This document shows, piece after piece, positions 25,636-34,827 of a stretch of DNA of 64,000 nt (position 1 is its first letter; each line of letters begins with the position of its first letter). The stretch is from Siderastrea siderea. Lineage: Eukaryota; Cnidaria; Anthozoa; Scleractinia; Rhizangiidae. Both the position numbers and the translations under genes were made by a program. The notes beneath the pieces are model-generated. The model had not been told where the DNA came from, made no database searches, and saw nothing but the letters and a program-made list of their open reading frames with translations. The stretch covers positions 60,719,212 to 60,783,211 of the forward strand of contig OZ034967.1 in NCBI GenBank assembly GCA_964030785.1, given 5' to 3'.

Positions 25636-26862
25636 GTGAGTGATCGTGTCAAAACAATATGGAATAATGGCCATTAGTGTATATATCATACAAGTAAATA
25701 GTGTTTTCGCACACCCTGATTGGCCACTGAAGTTCAGTATAGCATTTGTCATAAAACGAATATTCATTTATCAGAAATGGGATGGCTATTCCCTTTTATG
25801 GTATTTATTTGAAAAATGTGAAGAGTGATGGTTATTTACTTTGCCACTTCGTGTCTTGATAAATATTCACCACTATTCGCCTCCACTTTGTTGAATAACT
25901 GTCAACTAAAATCATTAGCAATCCCACATCAAAAATGATCAGTTTATTCAGTTTATCTGGGATGGTGACTGATGTACTATATAAGTAGACTGTCAGCTGA
26001 CTTTTTATGAGGGATGGTTAGATTTCGTTGTCATTAAGACTAATGTTTAATGAGGCATGAATTGAACAAATCGATATATTATCGAATGATTCCTGTGCGT
26101 AGGCTAACAGTAGCACTGTTAGCCCTGTTAGCCTATGTGATGTTCACAGTTGTTTGGTCAAAAATTGTGCTTAGCAGTGATTTGGCCTTAAAATCCAAAC
26201 TAAATGCTCCAAATTAGCTGCACTTTGGCATTCAAAACTAGTTACAGTCAAAATGGACATCCTGGACCGTGTGCATGGTGGTGTATGAGGTAAGAACCCA
26301 TCAATATGCTGCTGTAACTTTAACTGTGTTTTTCGACATATTGTGTAATTCACTTGTAAACTATTATTCAAACCATGTAAACTAGTCTGAAATCTATTTT
26401 CAGCATCATTGAACACTCATAGAAGAAACTATATTGATATATAAAAAAGAAACAGAAATCTAGTTATTACTAAAACCTAAATTGATGCCTTAATTTTATT
26501 GTCTTTTAACACCTTCTTGAACATGCAGAGTGAAGGTCAGTGCCTTATCTGTATAGCCGGCATTTTCAAAGGAGGTTGGTAAGAATATTGCACTGGGCTC
26601 TTGGCATTTCATCCTGTGGTTGAGAAAATATCAGACGATTATTATTTTGGGCGCGATTACCAGCTGCTTTTTGGGAAAATGAGCCAGCGCTCCTCCCCTA
26701 ACGATTATTCCACGTTGTCTTTTCAGACACAGCTCATAGTCAACTCGGTGCTGTGCTTCTCGTTGGCTATACACTGTATGTGGAATCATATATGACTCGC
26801 TTTCTTGGAATAGTAACATTGTTAAGTGTACCATTTGTTACTCTTTTTTCATCTCTCTTCAG

Positions 26863-27021
26863 GCTTTATGGGGATTAAGAGTTTGCGATCCTGAAATAGT
26901 GGCTTCAGATGAAGATACAAGAGCAATACACAACTTGAACATGAAAGTTCATAAGGATAGTCGTGTGGAGATGTGCTTAATTTCAGTGGCAGATGGTCTT
27001 AATATAGCGATGAAGCACTAA
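26863..27021 (+). CDS. COMTD1-like O-methyltransferase, exon 6 (3' end)
   Basis: Acceptor CTTCAG, ending at TAA 27019-27021. It encodes ALWGLRVCDP, then IHNLNMKVHKDSRVEMCLIS and a short tail. The pattern of N-x-K followed by a strand ending in SVADGL is typical of the C-terminus of this methyltransferase family. AATAAA lies near 27215. Confidence 0.85.
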   Translation, partial: ALWGLRVCDPEIVASDEDTRAIHNLNMKVHKDSRVEMCLISVADGLNIAMKH

Positions 27022-27231
27022 TTAGGATTTTATAATGTCCGGAAATTTACTTGCGTTTCGTTAATTGTCACCTTAGCCCCTAGCTTTACTTTGAAAAAGT
27101 ACAAGACCAAGGTAAAGAAGGATATTTGTGAATGGTTTTTTTAGCTATCATAGTGCTCAAAGACTTCCTTGTTTACGTCATAAATAGTAATTTGTACTGA
27201 GAATTATTTTGTAGTAATAAATGATAATTAT

Positions 27232-27490
27232 GAGGGTGCGGTGGAGTTGTGGTTAGCACGTTGGACTTCATATCTGAAGGTCGGTGTTTGGACGCCCAGT
27301 CCCTACCATCGTGTTATTAGATACTTTACTCCACATTGTCTCTCTCCACCCAGGTATATAAATGGGTACCGGCGACATACTGCTGGGGGTAACCCTGCAA
27401 TGGACTAGCATCCCATCCAGGGGGGAGTAGCAATACTCTCAGTTGTTTCATGCTACGGAAACCGGGATAAGCTCCGGCCGTGTGGGCCTC
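27232..27490 (+). mobile_element. tRNA-derived SINE, copy 1
   Basis: The 5' part has a tRNA-like box A (GTGGTTAGCACGTTGG) and a degenerate box B near 27285-27297. It continues with a body that includes GACATACTGCTGGGGGTAAC. A second copy with a better box B lies at 62010-62338, which supports a dispersed Pol III-derived family. Confidence 0.7.
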
Positions 27491-27569
27491 CTCCTAATTG
27501 ATAGTAATCATGATAATCAGAACGTAATAAAGCCAACCACCATAGAGGTCAAATTATCTTTGTCAGTTA

Positions 27570-28188
27570 ATCTTTGTCAATATCCGAGGAAACTTCTATA
27601 ATGTAATTAAAAGTTTATATTCGAATTCTACCTCCTCTGTTAGAATTGGAAATAGCCAAACGCGATCTTTTCAATACGCCAGAGGTGTGCGCCAAGGCTG
27701 CATTCTAAGTCCTTTGCGCTTTAACCTATACGTCAATGATTTAGCTTTCTCGTTTAACAATGTTCTATCTGATCCGTTCGTGCTACCAAATCGCAACAAA
27801 CCGTCAACTCTCTTTTTTATTATATTATCACGATCAAAAGTAGGATTGCAAAATTGCCTAAACGAGTTATCCTCATATTGCAACTCTTGGATGCTAAGAA
27901 TAAACCCCAAGAAAACCAAGATAATGATTTTTCAACGATGCACAAAAAAGTGTGATTATGTTTTTCAGATAGGCAGTGAAATAATAGTCATTGTCCAAAA
28001 CTATACCTACCTAGGGACTCGCATCTCATCTTCCGGAAATTTTACACTTTCGCTTGAACACCTTCGACAAAAAGCTCTTCATGCTTTCTTTGCTCCACGA
28101 CGGCACACTGATTTTAATAAACTGAAACCTTCTCTTGCGTGTAAAAATTTTTGACTCGATGATCTCACCAATTTTAACCTACAATAGT
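27570..28188 (+). pseudogene. LINE reverse transcriptase fragment, part 1
   Basis: Encodes part of a non-LTR retrotransposon reverse transcriptase: YARGVRQGCILSPLRFNLYV (fingers/palm GVRQGCxLSPLLFxLYxNDL block) near 27680-27735, then SWMLRINPKKTKIMIF. The YADD catalytic block expected between these is not intact (LFFIILSRSK), and a frame break follows. The ORF is interrupted at 28188 by a short insertion, resumes at 28383, and is interrupted again by the Polinton at 28762. It is a dead copy. Confidence 0.7.
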
Positions 28189-28194
28189 GAAGCT

Positions 28195-28342
28195 CATGAT
28201 AATTTGCAAGTTAGTTGTTTAGGTAGTTAGTTATCTTAATTGTTATATAGAATTAACTTTTTATTGTAATTATTTATTAATGTAATTGGCTCGAAGATAT
28301 TAGCACTTGAGTGCTACACTGTAAATTCGAGGGTAAATAAAG

Positions 28343-28375
<33 letters not shown>
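28195..28375 (+). mobile_element. Short LINE 3'-tail insertion with TTGA repeats
   Basis: A 181-bp segment ending in seven ATTG/TTGA units after AATAAAG. It is flanked by TGAAGCT (28188-28194 and 28376-28382). This is a 5'-truncated LINE insertion of the CR1/L2-like kind, with tetranucleotide tail and target duplication, placed within the older LINE ORF. Confidence 0.7.
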
Positions 28376-28379
<4 letters not shown>

Positions 28380-28382
28380 GCT

Positions 28383-28762
28383 TGGGGTGCCTTTGCGAAA
28401 TCAGATTTTAAGTCGTGGGACAGCTCCGCAGTTGAAAAACTCATTCACAATTCTGTAAACGTTATTTAGAAGTTCATAACAAGGCATCCAATATTACATG
28501 TAAAGCTGAACTGGGTAAATTCCCTTTGATCATTGATATAAATAAAAAAGATAATTACTTCAACTACCTCCGAGAAAAGGAAGAAAGCTCTATAGTCAAA
28601 ATCTTTAAAAATATCGATTGACCTTCATTATAACGGTCATAATAGTTTTTACTCTAGTCTCATGAAAATGACTATTACAATTTCTGTGACTTTGATTGTA
28701 ATTCATTGAATGAAGGTAAAATCAAACAATATGAAGATCTCATGAAAAAGAAATATCTCAGT
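28383..28762 (+). pseudogene. LINE reverse transcriptase fragment, part 2
   Basis: Continuation of the C-terminal region of the LINE ORF2, recognisable from ELGKFPLIIDINKK near 28509-28548. It contains frame breaks. The fragment stops exactly at the Polinton target duplication and resumes at 48701. Confidence 0.65.
28757..28762. repeat. Target site duplication, left copy
   Basis: CTCAGT directly precedes the left terminal repeat. The identical hexamer follows the right terminal repeat at 48701-48706. Confidence 0.9.
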
Positions 28763-29127
28763 AGTAGTAATGTGGGCTCGTTGGGGAAATTTCCTGGCTT
28801 CTGATTGGTTCTCACTGTTGCTAACCGGAAAGGTCACCGCTGACCGTTTTTGGTTGCTAAGGGGGGTTTGCGGGCTCAAGGGGAAGTCACATGACCGGAA
28901 GTGACCTAAACCGGAAGTCACGTGTTTTAGGATGGGAAACCGCTGAGCAGTATGAAAAAAGGATCGTGGGCTCAGGGTGGGCAAAAACAGCTGAGAAACG
29001 CGGGCTCAAAGTCCAATTGGAGCATCGGGGGTGGTCCCTGGACTCCCAAAAAAATAAATAAAAATAAAAAAAAAGATGCCATTTTGGAAAAATTAATTTA
29101 ATGCCAGATTTCCTTGGGTTTTACAAA
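28763..29127 (+). repeat. Polinton left terminal inverted repeat
   Basis: About 365 bp matching the reverse complement of 48323-48700, with small indels mainly in an A-rich run near 29048-29075. It contains two ACCGGAAGT (ETS-type) sites at 28894-28902 and 28910-28918, plus CACGTG at 28919-28924. The repeat stops about 50 bp before the polymerase stop codon. Confidence 0.9.
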
Positions 29128-29176
29128 CGAGTTGAGATCATTTGGATCAATCACTGGTTGGGCTTCTGGACTGGAT

Positions 29177-32100
29177 TCATTGGAAACCGTAGGGATACGT
29201 TTGGAAGGTCTTGGCATCTACCACTCTTTTATCGTAGACCAGGCGGTAGTCTTTTTTTTCTGGAAACGTGTACAGTTGATAGGTTTGAGGATCCCGTACG
29301 ATGTGGTGGGTTTTGTAGACGGAGGTCTCACGTGGTTTGAGGAGGGGCTTCTGGATTTCATCTAAGACATTCTGACGCATGACGCCATAATTCAATTGGG
29401 TTTTGCCTTCACTGTTAAGGCGGAAACCACGAACCTTGCACTCAACATTGCCTTTCTTGGTGGTGTAACCATAATTCTTGGGGCCACCCGACACGAATTC
29501 GATGATGTGATCATCCTTGCCCAATTCGCTGGTAAACTGACCGAGGTAAGGACCCAAGTCTGGGTTGGGTTGACCTTCGTTTGTGTAGTAGATGATGGAG
29601 TCTGTGTCGTAGTACAAGACCCGTTCTCCCAAGGGTTCCAAGGCCTCGTAGAGTTTGATCCGGGCATGACAGGTCGTGAAACAGGCGATGAAGATGTTGA
29701 GGTTGGGTGAGACGGGGATGTCTTCCTTTTGGTACTGATAATGGACCTCCACCATTTGGTCATTGATAATGGACACGTGACGTACATCCAAGCTATCGGT
29801 GTCCAAAAACTGGTGGAAGGTTTGGGGGTCATCAAATTCTTGGACTTGGGTCTTGTTGAGTCGTTGTCCAAATTTGCCCCACATGGAATTGAGCATCATT
29901 TTAGCCAGGGTACGCAGTCCCGGGTTGTATTCGATCTTGTCATAGTCCAGCTGGATGCCCTCCTGCTTGAGGTAATCATTGATGTAGGACTGTTTTTGTT
30001 GTTCTGTTTGTACGTCGACGGGCCACCCACTGGCTTCTTGCTTGATTTTCAACCACGTGTTTACGTAGTCTCGGAACAGACCTTCACAGGTTTCTTCAAA
30101 ATGCCAGACTTCATAGATGTACAGGACTTGGTACCCGAGCTCGACGGCTTTCTTTAATTCGGGGCTGCACCAGGTACTTGTCAGGGCGCGTTCCTCGTCG
30201 GGGTGAGGGCAATGATAGGATCTGTCTAGAAGGGGTTTGGCCATTTCTTCTTCCACACAACAGGCACAGAGAGGAAAGAGCAGTTTGTCGTCATGGCGGT
30301 AAGGCAGGACGGGATGGTACAGTTCACGTGGAGGGAGGATTTGGCACTGAATCAACCCAAAGTACTGGTGGATGTCCGTGTGACCCGGATGTGTAATAAA
30401 GGTTGGATGTCCTTTAGGGTAGACAGAGGTTTTGTTGACCCAAGGGTACAACGAGGTGACATCGATGTAATGGATCTTTTGGTGGGGGGTCCCTTGATGG
30501 TACAGTTTCACCGCATTGGTACGTCCTCCACAGAAAGCGTCGCGGGGATTCAGGGGTTTTGTGGTTTGAAGGTTAGCTACAAACGTACGGATGTCAGGGG
30601 AGGTGTCTTTGAGACGGGCCCAATCACATCCCCACATTTCTACCACGGTGTACCCTTGTTCTCTTAAATGTTGGGTCCTTTGTTGCGTAGCCTCGTAGAC
30701 ATCTTGCATGGACCGATCACAGTGGCGTCGATGTGTTTCGTAACGGTTGGGATAACAACGAGGACATCCATGCCAGAAACAACTGTGATATTCGTAGATC
30801 GTGTGGGTCGTCACATCGAAACCGTCCACATGGAGCTTGGTACCAGGGATGCGATACTCGCCGGCATTTTTCGCATGTTGAAGATGAGGGGCTTGGTGTT
30901 GTTGGCACCAGGTTAACCATTCGATGGCTTCGTAGGACTGATTGATGTTATTCTTCTTCCAACTAAGGGTGGGTTCACTGGCAATACTGTTGGGGATCAT
31001 CCGGTTCATGCGTAAATCCATGTTGCAGGCAGAAGCGATGGTGATGTGGTCAAAGGGGTTGAACCCCACTTGAGCTTCAAACAATTGTTTGAAAGTCAGA
31101 CATCCTTGTTTCAAGAGCCGTACATCGGATTTGCAGTATTCCAACAATTCTTGTTGGAAATCAAATAGGATGTTATTGGCACATTGCTCTTGATGCCACT
31201 TTTCCAAGGCTTGCTTGCCTTCAGGAGACATGGTTTCGGGCATGTAGTAATCGAGAGCCGGGACGATGCCCACGTAGTTTTGGTGGTCGCGGGTATTGAA
31301 CTGGTGGGGGAAGTAGCCTTTTTTCAATTCCGTTAATCCAAAGGTTTCAGGAAAGGCGGACAAAGGCATCTGGAAGAAACTCAGGGAATCGATGAAACGA
31401 ATCCGGTCGTGTTGGACTTCCAAGAGTTTACATCTGTTGCAGAGCTGTTGGACGATCCGGTTGTCACTATGGCATTGCTGGACGACAAAGTACCCATCGT
31501 ATCCTTGGAAATTATGCGCGAGTACATTGACTTGTCGGGTGTCGTTGAGTGTCAAGGTATCCAACCATTCGAGAAAATCTCGGGTACAAGAGGGGCCTGG
31601 GAAACACATGGGTTGATCGTCGTCTTCGGTTTCGGCCACGAGGAGATTAGCAATGTGTTGTTGGTCGGGTTGCATGGCTTCAATATCAAAAAACACGTGC
31701 AAGGGGGGCAGGTCGTCGTCCTCCTCTGGGGGGGTATCAGGCTCCGCGGCGGCTGCCCCTCGTTTGGCACGAGGCCCTCCTTGGTGTTTCCTCTTTCTCT
31801 TCTTCTTCTTGTCTTGAGAGGGTCTTTGAATAAAACAAAGATGAGTTTCACTGTCCACGTACTCATGGCAAGACGGGCAGTCCACGTAGTAGCATTGGTG
31901 TCTGGCAATCTGTTGTAATCCAACTTCCAGTTTAAGACAGGTAGGACAGCGACGGCGACGAAAGCACACGGAGGACTCTTGGTTGGTCGCAGGTTTGCCC
32001 GTGTGGTCCTTGCCGAGATGCATGTCGAAACAAGTGTCTCCGAAAAAGTCCCGACGACAACTGGGGCAACGTTGGGTGGCTTTCTGGGCTCGAGGGTACG

Positions 32101-33283
32101 CTGCCTGGAAATCAGGGCACTCTTTTTGGCAACAGGCTCGGCATTGTTTTTTCTTGTTGCAGCGATGTTGTCCCTCGGTATTGTAGGGTTTCCAACAATG
32201 AGCACAGACGTAACTGGATCCGAAAAACCCGGGTAAACGTGTAATCACGTCATAATGGCCTTTGTGGTGCAACAGGATCAGTTGTTTGTCTTGGGGGTCT
32301 CCATAGGTGGTGATGTGATAAGATCGATGCGCATCCACCAGGATGATCTGGTAACCGGCCAGGGACGGGGCTTTACTGAAGGCCGTCAACGCTTCGTAAC
32401 TGCAAGGGCCAAGGGGCACCTTGGCTTCGTCATGGAGGTCCCAAGCGAGACGCCTCTGGAGTTGAGTTCCTTTGCGAATGCTGTGGTATTTCGGGTGTTG
32501 GTCCACTCTGGCCTTGGCCGTGACGAGGGCTCTGGCACAACAGAGTTGATCATCATTTTGGATCCGGATGACTGAGGTTTTCTGGGCCATTAAGGCTTGG
32601 AGTGTTGGGTGCCCGGGTTTACCACGACGCGGTCTCCCGGTTCCCTGAGGGGCATGTTGGACTTGAGTTATTGATAATTGAAAGGAGTCATCCATTTCAA
32701 ATTGTTCGTTGCTGTTCAAGGCTTGCGCTAAATGGTGGATTAGGGCCTCCACACGCTCTCTGTCTTGACGCCATTCTCCCGCACGTAATCCCCAGCCCTG
32801 AAAATTGTTGTGCAGGCGATCGGAACCGATGGTAAAGTAGAGGCGATCTTGATCGTGGAGCTCAGGCGTGGTGGCTAACACTTGATTCACCGCTCGACGT
32901 AAAGCATCTTGTAGGGCTTGCGTGATGTTTTGACCTGGAATCAAGTTCCCCTTTTGGCGTAAACGGGTGTTGAAATGACGTTCATGCACTCCCATACGTG
33001 TACTCCGACGGTCGACATAATTGCGGATGTCGAACTGGAAGGCGCCCTCTGCCCTGGGATCTAAACCTCCCCCACTTTGTTCAAGGAGATGGGTTTGAAA
33101 GGCACGTTGCCGTTCGAAACGATCCAAGGCCTCTTGACAGAAGTCGTCACTGGCCGCCATCTCTTCGCTGTCTCCCATCTCTTCAGGACATAATAGGTTT
33201 GTCTCTTCTGGCTCTGAGTCCGAGCTGTCTTGGCGGGCGAGGCCGCTTGGCCCCGCCGCCTCCTCGTCTGGTTGCGAGGACAT
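29177..33283 (-). CDS. Protein-primed family B DNA polymerase (pPolB)
   Basis: Replicates the element, probably using a terminal protein primer. Numbering from the upstream ATG at 33316 (1379 residues), a cysteine-rich zinc cluster lies at about 370-495. Exonuclease motifs follow: FFDIEAM (~540), NFQGYDGYF (~604) and EYCKSDVRLL (~729). Polymerase motif A is DVTSLYPW (~954), motif B LNSMWGKFG (~1144), and motif C YYDTDSI (~1239). All catalytic acids are present. I prefer the second in-frame ATG (33283): the TATA box at 33319-33325 ends only a few bases before the first ATG, so transcription should start downstream of it. The N-terminal ~350 residues may hold the terminal-protein function, but this is inference. 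The gene is divergent from the gene at 33528 across a shared promoter. Confidence 0.95.
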   Translation of the reverse strand: MSSQPDEEAAGPSGLARQDSSDSEPEETNLLCPEEMGDSEEMAASDDFCQEALDRFERQRAFQTHLLEQSGGGLDPRAEGAFQFDIRNYVDRRSTRMGVHERHFNTRLRQKGNLIPGQNITQALQDALRRAVNQVLATTPELHDQDRLYFTIGSDRLHNNFQGWGLRAGEWRQDRERVEALIHHLAQALNSNEQFEMDDSFQLSITQVQHAPQGTGRPRRGKPGHPTLQALMAQKTSVIRIQNDDQLCCARALVTAKARVDQHPKYHSIRKGTQLQRRLAWDLHDEAKVPLGPCSYEALTAFSKAPSLAGYQIILVDAHRSYHITTYGDPQDKQLILLHHKGHYDVITRLPGFFGSSYVCAHCWKPYNTEGQHRCNKKKQCRACCQKECPDFQAAYPRAQKATQRCPSCRRDFFGDTCFDMHLGKDHTGKPATNQESSVCFRRRRCPTCLKLEVGLQQIARHQCYYVDCPSCHEYVDSETHLCFIQRPSQDKKKKRKRKHQGGPRAKRGAAAAEPDTPPEEDDDLPPLHVFFDIEAMQPDQQHIANLLVAETEDDDQPMCFPGPSCTRDFLEWLDTLTLNDTRQVNVLAHNFQGYDGYFVVQQCHSDNRIVQQLCNRCKLLEVQHDRIRFIDSLSFFQMPLSAFPETFGLTELKKGYFPHQFNTRDHQNYVGIVPALDYYMPETMSPEGKQALEKWHQEQCANNILFDFQQELLEYCKSDVRLLKQGCLTFKQLFEAQVGFNPFDHITIASACNMDLRMNRMIPNSIASEPTLSWKKNNINQSYEAIEWLTWCQQHQAPHLQHAKNAGEYRIPGTKLHVDGFDVTTHTIYEYHSCFWHGCPRCYPNRYETHRRHCDRSMQDVYEATQQRTQHLREQGYTVVEMWGCDWARLKDTSPDIRTFVANLQTTKPLNPRDAFCGGRTNAVKLYHQGTPHQKIHYIDVTSLYPWVNKTSVYPKGHPTFITHPGHTDIHQYFGLIQCQILPPRELYHPVLPYRHDDKLLFPLCACCVEEEMAKPLLDRSYHCPHPDEERALTSTWCSPELKKAVELGYQVLYIYEVWHFEETCEGLFRDYVNTWLKIKQEASGWPVDVQTEQQKQSYINDYLKQEGIQLDYDKIEYNPGLRTLAKMMLNSMWGKFGQRLNKTQVQEFDDPQTFHQFLDTDSLDVRHVSIINDQMVEVHYQYQKEDIPVSPNLNIFIACFTTCHARIKLYEALEPLGERVLYYDTDSIIYYTNEGQPNPDLGPYLGQFTSELGKDDHIIEFVSGGPKNYGYTTKKGNVECKVRGFRLNSEGKTQLNYGVMRQNVLDEIQKPLLKPRETSVYKTHHIVRDPQTYQLYTFPEKKDYRLVYDKRVVDAKTFQTYPYGFQ

Positions 33284-33313
33284 GATCAGATGAACTCGCT
33301 GGAGGTCAGTGCT

Positions 33314-33527
33314 CATGTTTTATAGAGAAAAAAGGTCCCGTGGGAGAAGAGGGTGGACCAATGACCAAACAGGACACAGGGTGCCCCTAGAGAGGGGGTG
33401 TTCATGGGAGGGGTGGGAAGGGGTGGGGGGACCCCCCTCCCCCCTCTCTAGATGGACCACCATGCATCGCGGGGAACGAATGGAGAGACTATAAAACAGA
33501 TCGCACCTCGAGGTGAGTCATCTCAAC
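33314..33527. promoter_or_regulatory. Divergent promoter, polymerase / putative regulator
   Basis: TATAAAA boxes face both ways (33319-33325 minus, 33490-33497 plus). Between them are a CCAAT box (33357-33361), a G-rich run fitting a G-quadruplex pattern (33406-33430) and a GGGGGGACCCCCC palindrome. The minus half (33314-33365) is closely related to the plus half of the other divergent region (about 47759-47810), sharing CTCCCACGGGACC and TTTCTCTATAAAA. A consensus-like GAGGTGAGT splice donor lies at 33510-33518 in the plus leader. Confidence 0.75.
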
Positions 33528-33932
33528 ATGGACTCTGGTCATGAGAACCTGTTGAACGAGTTTGAGAAATTCCAAGTCGAACAAATTTTAGATGAAGTTA
33601 AGGAGTGGGTGCTCGGTGACGAAGACATTCGTGAGTTTGGGGAAGAGTTGTTGGAGGAACGAAGGAAACGGAGGCAAGCAGCCCGAGCAGCCCAGGCAGC
33701 ACGAGCCACCTATGTCCGCACCCATTGGAACCCGGGCTGTTACCCGCAACTCAACACAGCGTGGTTTATCGAGGGCCTCGACTTCTGCTGGACGAACTGG
33801 CACCATAAATTCAAACAGCCCCAGACACCCCCGCCAGCCCCGCCGCCGCCGTCGCCCGAGGTCTGTCGAAAGCTGCCCATGCGGTCGCCGAGGCCCCACG
33901 AGCTCCCCACAAAACGACAGCGACAGCGATGA
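33528..33932 (+). CDS. Small acidic/Pro-rich protein of unknown function
   Basis: A 134-residue frame from the ATG 38 nt after a TATAAAAC box. Residues 1-50 are charged and helical (NEFEKFQVEQILDEVKEWVL), followed by an R/A-rich helix, a W/C-containing block (WFIEGLDFCWTNWHHKF) and a Pro-rich tail. The 3' two-thirds overlaps the gene at 33592-34827 in another frame. The GTGAGT at 33632 could act as a splice donor joining the start of this frame to the basic-repeat frame, so this may be the N-terminal exon of a larger regulator. I do not recognise a family. Its position opposite the polymerase suggests early expression. Confidence 0.6.
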   Translation: MDSGHENLLNEFEKFQVEQILDEVKEWVLGDEDIREFGEELLEERRKRRQAARAAQAARATYVRTHWNPGCYPQLNTAWFIEGLDFCWTNWHHKFKQPQTPPPAPPPPSPEVCRKLPMRSPRPHELPTKRQRQR

Positions 33933-34827
33933 TGACGTCGACTTGGACGAGAATAAAGTGGCAGAGATTGTGAGGAAAGAACAACAACGACTGGCGCGGC
34001 GACGAGCCGCCAGAGCTAGGTACCGGGCCAGACATCCTGAGCGAGTAGCCGAGCAGAGACGTCGGTACCGGGCCAAACATCCTGAGCGAGTAGCCGAGCA
34101 GAAACGACGGTACCAGGCCAGACACCCCGACCGAATAGCCGAGCAGGGACGACGGTATCGGGAGAGATGTCGGGCCCAATATCTTGCCCGCCTGAAACAG
34201 TACTATAAGGACCATGCAGAACGACTCCGGGAGCACAAAAGGCAATTTTACCGATCGGAAGCAGGTCAACGTTGGCAAGCACAATACCGAGTGAGAAAGC
34301 GTGAGAGCTCGGCCCTCTTACGTCGACAAAGAGGGCCCATGGTCCAAAAGACAACGGAGGAGAAACGCCAAGCGTTAGGTCCCCTAAAATTGACCGTGAC
34401 GCTGGAGGATTTTATGCAGGACTTTCATGATTCCCTCTCGCCCAGCCCTGAGGATTCTATGGACCAACCTGAGGCCATCACTGTAACGGACATGGATTCA
34501 GGGGTGCTTCATCCTCTGGATTATTCTGTATGCGACGAATCGTCCCTTTCTTCTTGTGACATGTGGGACGATGGGAGAGGATTTTTGGACAATTTACTCG
34601 AGGAGCTCGAGGACTTGCCGTCGTCATCGGACGACTCTTTGTTGGACAATTTACTCGAGGAGCACGATGACTTGCCGTCGTCATCGGACGACTCTTTGTT
34701 GGACAATTTACTCGAGGAGCTCGATGACTTGCCGTCGTCGTCATCGGACGACTGTTTGTTTGACTTTTTATGTGACATGATGCTGCAGGAGGATCCTTCG
34801 TTTGATTTGGATGACTTTGTCACTTAA
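33592..34827 (+). CDS. Basic-repeat, acidic-tail protein (putative transcription regulator)
   Basis: The open frame is 411 codons, but only the part after about 33920 looks like protein. That part has a serine/aspartate stretch, then three 15-residue repeats of the form RYRARHPERVAEQRR (34019-34153), more basic helical sequence, and a strongly acidic C-terminus. The acidic end has three 19-residue repeats, DNLLEELDDLPSSSDDSL (DNA period 57 bp from 34585). A basic helix array followed by acidic, hydrophobic repeats is the layout of a DNA-binding transactivator, by inference only. The true N-terminus is uncertain: the upstream part overlaps the frame at 33528 and may be reached by splicing. AATAAA lies at 34884. 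A 523-bp tandem duplication repeats its last third. Confidence 0.65.
   Translation: MKLRSGCSVTKTFVSLGKSCWRNEGNGGKQPEQPRQHEPPMSAPIGTRAVTRNSTQRGLSRASTSAGRTGTINSNSPRHPRQPRRRRRPRSVESCPCGRRGPTSSPQNDSDSDDDVDLDENKVAEIVRKEQQRLARRRAARARYRARHPERVAEQRRRYRAKHPERVAEQKRRYQARHPDRIAEQGRRYRERCRAQYLARLKQYYKDHAERLREHKRQFYRSEAGQRWQAQYRVRKRESSALLRRQRGPMVQKTTEEKRQALGPLKLTVTLEDFMQDFHDSLSPSPEDSMDQPEAITVTDMDSGVLHPLDYSVCDESSLSSCDMWDDGRGFLDNLLEELEDLPSSSDDSLLDNLLEEHDDLPSSSDDSLLDNLLEELDDLPSSSSDDCLFDFLCDMMLQEDPSFDLDDFVT

Noticed and set aside
28195..28375. TTGA run as a simple microsatellite
   Set aside because: The TGAAGCT duplication and AATAAAG context show that it is the tail of a LINE insertion.
33592..33920. N-terminal ~110 codons of the 411-codon frame as real protein
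   Set aside because: The composition looks like an out-of-frame reading of the gene at 33528. Only the later part has clear protein-like repeats.
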